Shown piece by piece: positions 60,272 to 64,000 of a stretch of DNA of 64,000 nucleotides (position 1 is the stretch's first letter; each line of letters begins with the position of its first letter). The translations under genes were made by a program, and so were the position numbers. Under the pieces are notes generated by a model that did no database searches, was not told the origin of the DNA, and saw only the letters and a list, made by a program, of their open reading frames with translations. The stretch comes from Lentibacter algarum (GTDB lineage: Bacteria > Pseudomonadota > Alphaproteobacteria > Rhodobacterales > Rhodobacteraceae), in contig NZ_JAHKQI010000001.1 of NCBI RefSeq assembly GCF_018860975.1, positions 1 through 64,000 on the forward strand, read 5' to 3'.

Positions 60272-62551
60272 ATGCTTCGTATATTTGCCCTAACTTTGTT
60301 TCTTCTGCTTCCACATTTTCTTGTTGCACAGGTCGTCACGCCGGACGCGGAAAAGGCGCGCGGAGCCGCAATCACCGATGATGTTCAGGCTCTAAAAAGC
60401 ATGACTCTCGACAAGGTGGATGTGACCAGCTTTCGTTTTGAAAGCCGCCCATTGCTGTCATATGCGGCAGGATACGGCAGCGAAGAAGCCACGCGATACC
60501 TGCTGGAAATTGGTGCCGATATCAACGCCCTTGATGCTGACGGATACACCGCCGTCATGCGTGCCCTTGAAGCCGGTTATACCGAGATCGCCAAGTTTCT
60601 TTCCACAAAGGGTGCAGACCTTACGAGTATCGCAAACGATGGCCACACCGTGCGGACATTGGCCGAGCAAGCCGGTCTCGAAGGCTTCGGCCCCGAACCC
60701 ACCAACACGCCAATACTCGTCTTGACACTGAGCGAAGCCAATCAGATCGCGCTGGCGGCAGCTGAAGCTGGCGACCTTATCGCTTACAAATTTGCGTTCG
60801 AAAATGGTGCGGATAAAGCCGTAAAAGCCAAAAATGGCTGGAGCGCCCTGATGCTCGCTGCATTGGGAGGTAAGGCTGATATTGTTGACTACATCATTGA
60901 CCAAGGCCACGGGCCAAGCGCTCCCGCTTCATCTGTATATCGCGTTGACGGTGTCACGGCCATTCACGCCGCTTTGGTTAAGACCAACGGGAAGACGGGC
61001 GACACTGTTGCCCAAATCCTGACGCGCCTAAAGCAGACCAAGCCATTTACGCAAGAGTTCCAGAATACCGAGTTCCGTACGATCGTCGATCGCTCCAAAT
61101 TCAGCCCGGTGTCCAAAGCAAAAATTGGTGCTTTCTTTCCCTACGCGAAGTTACCGCCGCTTGACTATGCTTTGCCAACCAACACCCCTGAAACCCTTGA
61201 AGGTTGGAAAACAGTCCAAAGAGTTCTTGCTGCTAAAGGCCTTTATAAAGGGTCTGTCGATGGCAAGCCCGGGCCGAACACCTATCGTGCTTTACTAGCC
61301 TATATTGAGCCACTCGCCCAAGATATTCTTGAACGCACAGAGACCGCATCAACCCGCTCATTTGAAACTCTCGGCCAAGCCAAAACAAACAAATCTGGAT
61401 ACGCCTTTTTAGGTTATCACGATGCGACGTCTTTCTCAGGGCAGTTAGGGGAGTTTAGCCCTGCTTTGGGGAAGCAGTTCGGCTACTATCTGGCTGTAAA
61501 CGGCAATCTGGTGAGCGGCCAAGTTACTAAAGGTGGCTACCTCTTCTACACTTACGAAAGAGACGGCATCAAAGCCCAACTTCATTTCGGCGATCCGAAT
61601 GACACGGAAAACGCCCAGAGTGGGTCTGTGTCGTTTTACGTCAACCTGTTTGACAAAAGGATCAGCGTCTTTTTTTACAAAGACAAGACGACATTTTGCC
61701 CACCTGATTTCAAGAATTGCATCGACTCATCCCTCGTGCGTGACTTCTCGAAATACAATGATCGTCAGGCCATGTTTGCGGCTCTCAAGAAACGCAAAAA
61801 AGAGCAAACCGAAGCTGAGGCCATTCGAAAGCGGGATGCGGCAGTGGCCCGCGGCAAAGAGGCCGACAAGCGAGCCAAAGAACGAGAGTTGGCTCGCCGG
61901 CCCCAATTGCAGGGTGGCGATGTTTTGTTGTCAGAACAGCAGTTCCAAGACTTTCTAGTAGATCGCGTTCAAGTTTTTAGTGATCGCTACAAAGTCCAGT
62001 TTACCAAACGTATGACGTTTACGTTCTGGGAGTCTGACGGAACGATCTCAAACAAAGGAACTTACACAATCCAGCCGAACGGGCACATTTGTACAAAGAG
62101 GGAAAACAAAAAGCCTTTTTGCCACGCTTGGGTCGTCAACAATGATCGTGTGGTTATGATTGTTCAGTCAAAGCGCTATGCATTGAAAAAGTCGGCGTCT
62201 ATCCTGCAGCAAGAGGCCGATGACCGCGCAAAACAGTTGGCTGCAAAAACAGACGACAGCGGCAAAGACATCGCCGACGGTCTGTTAACCCATGATCAGT
62301 TTCAAAACCTTATCGTTGATCGAAAAATACGAACCTCGACCGGACTTGAATTTCTCGCAACCCGTGATGGTATTTATTCAGAATGGGTGATGGGCAACCG
62401 CTCAACTAGCGTAAAGTACACGTTCAAGGGAGGGTATCTATCATACCGCAACAAAGCGGGCAAACTGCGGGTCAAAAAACTGGTTTACTCAGATGGGAAA
62501 CTTTTTCTAGTCACGAGGGACGTCAGAGTGCGGATATTCGTTGATCAGTGA
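60272..62551 (+). CDS. Exported ankyrin-repeat / peptidoglycan-binding-like protein with duplicated C-terminal domain
   Basis: This is a 759-residue protein with signal peptide MLRIFALTLFLLLPHFLVAQ and AGGAGAT before ATG60272. Ankyrin repeats follow (about 60-125 and 170-215: RPLLSYAAGYGSEEATRYLLEIGADINALDADGYTAVMRALEAGY and GWSALMLAALGGKADIVDYIIDQGHG). A peptidoglycan-binding-1-like segment (GWKTVQRVLAAKGLYKGSVDGKPGPNTYRALLAYI) lies at about 310-345. A beta-rich middle part and a charged coiled coil (about 505-545) come next. Two related C-terminal units start LLSEQQFQDFLVDR and LLTHDQFQNLIVDR, each followed by a beta-rich stretch of about 80 residues. The overall combination is not one I recognise. 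A periplasmic role at the cell wall is plausible. Confidence 0.8.
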   Translation: MLRIFALTLFLLLPHFLVAQVVTPDAEKARGAAITDDVQALKSMTLDKVDVTSFRFESRPLLSYAAGYGSEEATRYLLEIGADINALDADGYTAVMRALEAGYTEIAKFLSTKGADLTSIANDGHTVRTLAEQAGLEGFGPEPTNTPILVLTLSEANQIALAAAEAGDLIAYKFAFENGADKAVKAKNGWSALMLAALGGKADIVDYIIDQGHGPSAPASSVYRVDGVTAIHAALVKTNGKTGDTVAQILTRLKQTKPFTQEFQNTEFRTIVDRSKFSPVSKAKIGAFFPYAKLPPLDYALPTNTPETLEGWKTVQRVLAAKGLYKGSVDGKPGPNTYRALLAYIEPLAQDILERTETASTRSFETLGQAKTNKSGYAFLGYHDATSFSGQLGEFSPALGKQFGYYLAVNGNLVSGQVTKGGYLFYTYERDGIKAQLHFGDPNDTENAQSGSVSFYVNLFDKRISVFFYKDKTTFCPPDFKNCIDSSLVRDFSKYNDRQAMFAALKKRKKEQTEAEAIRKRDAAVARGKEADKRAKERELARRPQLQGGDVLLSEQQFQDFLVDRVQVFSDRYKVQFTKRMTFTFWESDGTISNKGTYTIQPNGHICTKRENKKPFCHAWVVNNDRVVMIVQSKRYALKKSASILQQEADDRAKQLAAKTDDSGKDIADGLLTHDQFQNLIVDRKIRTSTGLEFLATRDGIYSEWVMGNRSTSVKYTFKGGYLSYRNKAGKLRVKKLVYSDGKLFLVTRDVRVRIFVDQ

Positions 62552-62974
62552 TCGCAGCGGTGTGAGCGGCCTATGCATTATCAGGACGACCTTAACAATT
62601 TCTGTGCCGGTTCCCTATTGCTCCTTCCAACTTTGATTTTCTGATTGTGAAGAAGGTGGTAGAATACTCTTTCAGGCTTGTTGAGAGATTTGCGGTCGTG
62701 CTGTTGGAGCCATTGACCAGCAATTGGTGACGACTACCTGGCCATCGCCAGAAACTTCTGCGGCTGCAGCGAAAGTCTGGTTTTCGCCTTTTGAAATCTA
62801 AGCTCCCGCCCTTTTGAGTTGCACTGTATAGCGCCAGTATCAGACGGTTTTCCGCACCTGTTTGGCTGCTTATCGAAAGATATCTGCCCCTGTCCGTCGT
62901 GAGGGCTTTTGTGTGGTCCAGTTGTCTGTCTCATCTCCCACTCCTCAATGGTAAAGATGCCCAAGAACAATGTG
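62552..62974. other. Gene-free region
   Basis: I see no supported gene in these 420 bases. A minus-strand frame (62734-63006) runs into the 3' end of pcaQ, has no ribosome binding site and no recognisable domain. No clear terminator for the gene at 60272 could be found. Confidence 0.35.
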
Positions 62975-63889
62975 TTAGCCAAAGGCACCTTTGGCCGTGA
63001 ACTCATTTAGGATTTTGGCAAAAACCCTCGTGGCAACAGACGGAACTTCCTCAGCGCGGCTCATGATCCCTACGGCACCAAGTGTCGCGGCCATGTCGAT
63101 CTTGAGCGGAACAAGCCGGCCTTTGGCAATATCATCTGCCACAACACCTTTGCTTATGACCCAAACAGTCGCGGGGTCGGCCAATGTAACAGCGCGTCCA
63201 AAGGCTGGCGATGCCGTCTCAATCCGGTTTTGGAAAAGTGGTATCCCTTGAGAAATCAACAGCCGTGCAACCAGCGGGCGGATTGCGGAATCTTTTGGCG
63301 GGTACAAAACCCGAAAGCCCTCAAGTGCTTCAAAATCACGGGTCTGCAAGGCACGGCTGTCGGGGTTGGCGACGATGACAACTTCTTCAGAATAGAGTTG
63401 CTGAAAGCTTAACCCCACCATCGTGTCCGGTTTGCCCAAACGCCCAACCACCAAATCCAGGCCACCACTCCTAAGGCGCGCTGTAAGATCATGGTGCGGG
63501 CCTTCGTGAACCTCCAAAAGAGTATCGGGGCTTTTCTGCGTAAAGGCGATTGTAACCTGCGGAGCAAGAGAGGACGCAACACTCGGCAACAACCCGACGT
63601 TTAACTGCCCCGCTGTCGCACTCGCGGCCCTAATACTGCGCAATCCATGCCTGAGCGCCGCCGTGCTTTGTTCGGCAAATTGCAAGAACACTTCACCCTC
63701 GGGTGTGAGCAAAACGCCGGCACGGCTGCGCTGCATCACGACCACACCCAAGATGTCTTCGAGCTCTTTCAATGTCTTTGATATCGCGGGTTGTGTCAGG
63801 TTCAACTGCTCCGCCGCAAGTTTGAAACTGCGCGCGCGGGCGATCGCGCTGAATGCATCGAGATGACGAAACTTGATACGGCGATCCAT
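62975..63889 (-). CDS. pcaQ: LysR-family activator PcaQ of the protocatechuate pathway
   Basis: This is a 304-residue LysR regulator. The HTH MDRRIKFRHLDAFSAIARARSFKLAAEQLNLTQPAISKTLKELEDILGVVVMQRSRAGVLLTPEGEVFL and the ligand domain (VGLLPSVASSLAPQVTIAF, DLVVGRLGKPDTMVGLSFQQLYSEEVVIVA) match PcaQ, which activates the divergent pca operon in response to beta-carboxy-muconate-type intermediates. It is divergent from a gene starting at 63986, as pcaQ normally is from pcaDCHGB. The pca genes themselves lie beyond the window, so confirmation is not possible here. Confidence 0.88.
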   Translation of the reverse strand: MDRRIKFRHLDAFSAIARARSFKLAAEQLNLTQPAISKTLKELEDILGVVVMQRSRAGVLLTPEGEVFLQFAEQSTAALRHGLRSIRAASATAGQLNVGLLPSVASSLAPQVTIAFTQKSPDTLLEVHEGPHHDLTARLRSGGLDLVVGRLGKPDTMVGLSFQQLYSEEVVIVANPDSRALQTRDFEALEGFRVLYPPKDSAIRPLVARLLISQGIPLFQNRIETASPAFGRAVTLADPATVWVISKGVVADDIAKGRLVPLKIDMAATLGAVGIMSRAEEVPSVATRVFAKILNEFTAKGAFG

Positions 63890-63985
63890 ATGCTTTCCAA
63901 AAATGGCAAGTAAATTGCGAGATAAGTCATTTTTAATTGCCGTAAATGCATGTGATCATCAAGCAATAAATGCAGGGAGCGAGCC

Positions 63986-64000
63986 ATGAAAACTCAGGTC
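63986..64000 (+). CDS. Start of a gene divergent from pcaQ (cut by window edge)
   Basis: ATG63986 opens MKTQV before the window ends. GGGAG lies seven bases upstream, which supports a real start. Its place divergent from pcaQ makes it probably the first gene of a pca operon, but five codons do not allow identification. Confidence 0.5.

Noticed and set aside
63922-63937. A possible PcaQ box (ATAAGTCATTTTTAAT) before pcaQ
   Set aside because: It matches only the outer ATAA and TAA positions of the ATAACC-N4-GGTTAA consensus known for PcaQ sites; this is too weak in an A/T-rich gap.
1-64000. CRISPR arrays, tRNA or rRNA genes, complete insertion sequences
   Set aside because: I looked for regularly spaced repeats, tRNA-like cloverleaf arms with CCA ends and conserved rRNA blocks and recognised none; all transposase and integrase genes seen are broken.

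Overview
The window looks like a chromosomal accessory region of a marine alphaproteobacterium, most likely a Rhodobacterales/Roseobacter-type organism. The reasons are the gene families present (a PcaQ-type LysR regulator, a GlxA/GbdR-type regulator next to proVWX, Rieske-type betaine demethylase genes, TctABC and TcuAB homologues), the moderate GC content, and remnants of IS30, IS256 and a tyrosine recombinase. I see no rRNA, tRNA, CRISPR array or complete insertion sequence. Almost everything is transport and catabolism of small organic compounds, with a local regulator for each block.

Layout. (1) 1-5,000: a 5'-broken IS30 transposase, a three-gene CUT2-type sugar importer (binding protein, permease, ATPase) without adjacent catabolic enzymes, and a decayed IS256 transposase. 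(2) 5,200-32,300: a large catabolic block. It contains four extended-SDR 'epimerase/dehydratase' genes, three classical SDRs and a PRISE-like SDR, a ThDP-dependent acetolactate-synthase-like enzyme, an ABM monooxygenase-like protein, a TcuAB-type dehydrogenase/electron-transfer pair, a second sugar-type ABC importer with two permeases, a ketosteroid-dehydrogenase-like flavoprotein, a TIM-barrel isomerase, a TctABC importer and an aldehyde dehydrogenase. GntR, IclR and LysR regulators sit inside it. (3) 32,300-33,600: a decayed integrase and sequence without genes. (4) 33,600-44,800: a TetR regulator and a nine-gene run in which adjacent genes overlap by a few bases or lie close together: class III aminotransferase, four-gene polyamine-type ABC importer, cysteine hydrolase, EamA exporter, glutamine-synthetase-like ligase and a trimethylamine-dehydrogenase-like iron-sulfur flavoprotein. 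This looks like a pathway for an amine or polyamine. (5) 45,000-58,300: a quaternary-amine block with a GbdR-like regulator, proVWX, a GntR regulator with a DapA-family lyase, an aldehyde dehydrogenase and an amino acid oxidase, the remains of a mandelate-racemase-family epimerase, a non-pyrrolysine MttB homologue and a GbcAB-like Rieske demethylase. It fits degradation of (hydroxy)proline betaine or a related betaine. (6) 58,900-62,600: two divergent, apparently exported proteins of unknown function. (7) The right edge: pcaQ and the first codons of a divergent gene.

Regulatory signals tie the catabolic block together. A 15-bp dyad, TGCGAT-N3-ATCGCA with one mismatch per site, lies at 5164, 7250 and 24978, and degraded copies lie before the ThDP enzyme and before the IclR gene itself. 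I infer a local IclR regulon. A second, 17-bp element is present twice, at 13742 and 14748 on either side of the GntR gene, before tcuA and before the second ABC importer. In four transport operons a strong RNA hairpin directly follows the binding-protein gene, which would allow more binding protein than membrane components. All functional assignments come from reading motifs and gene order; no database search was possible.
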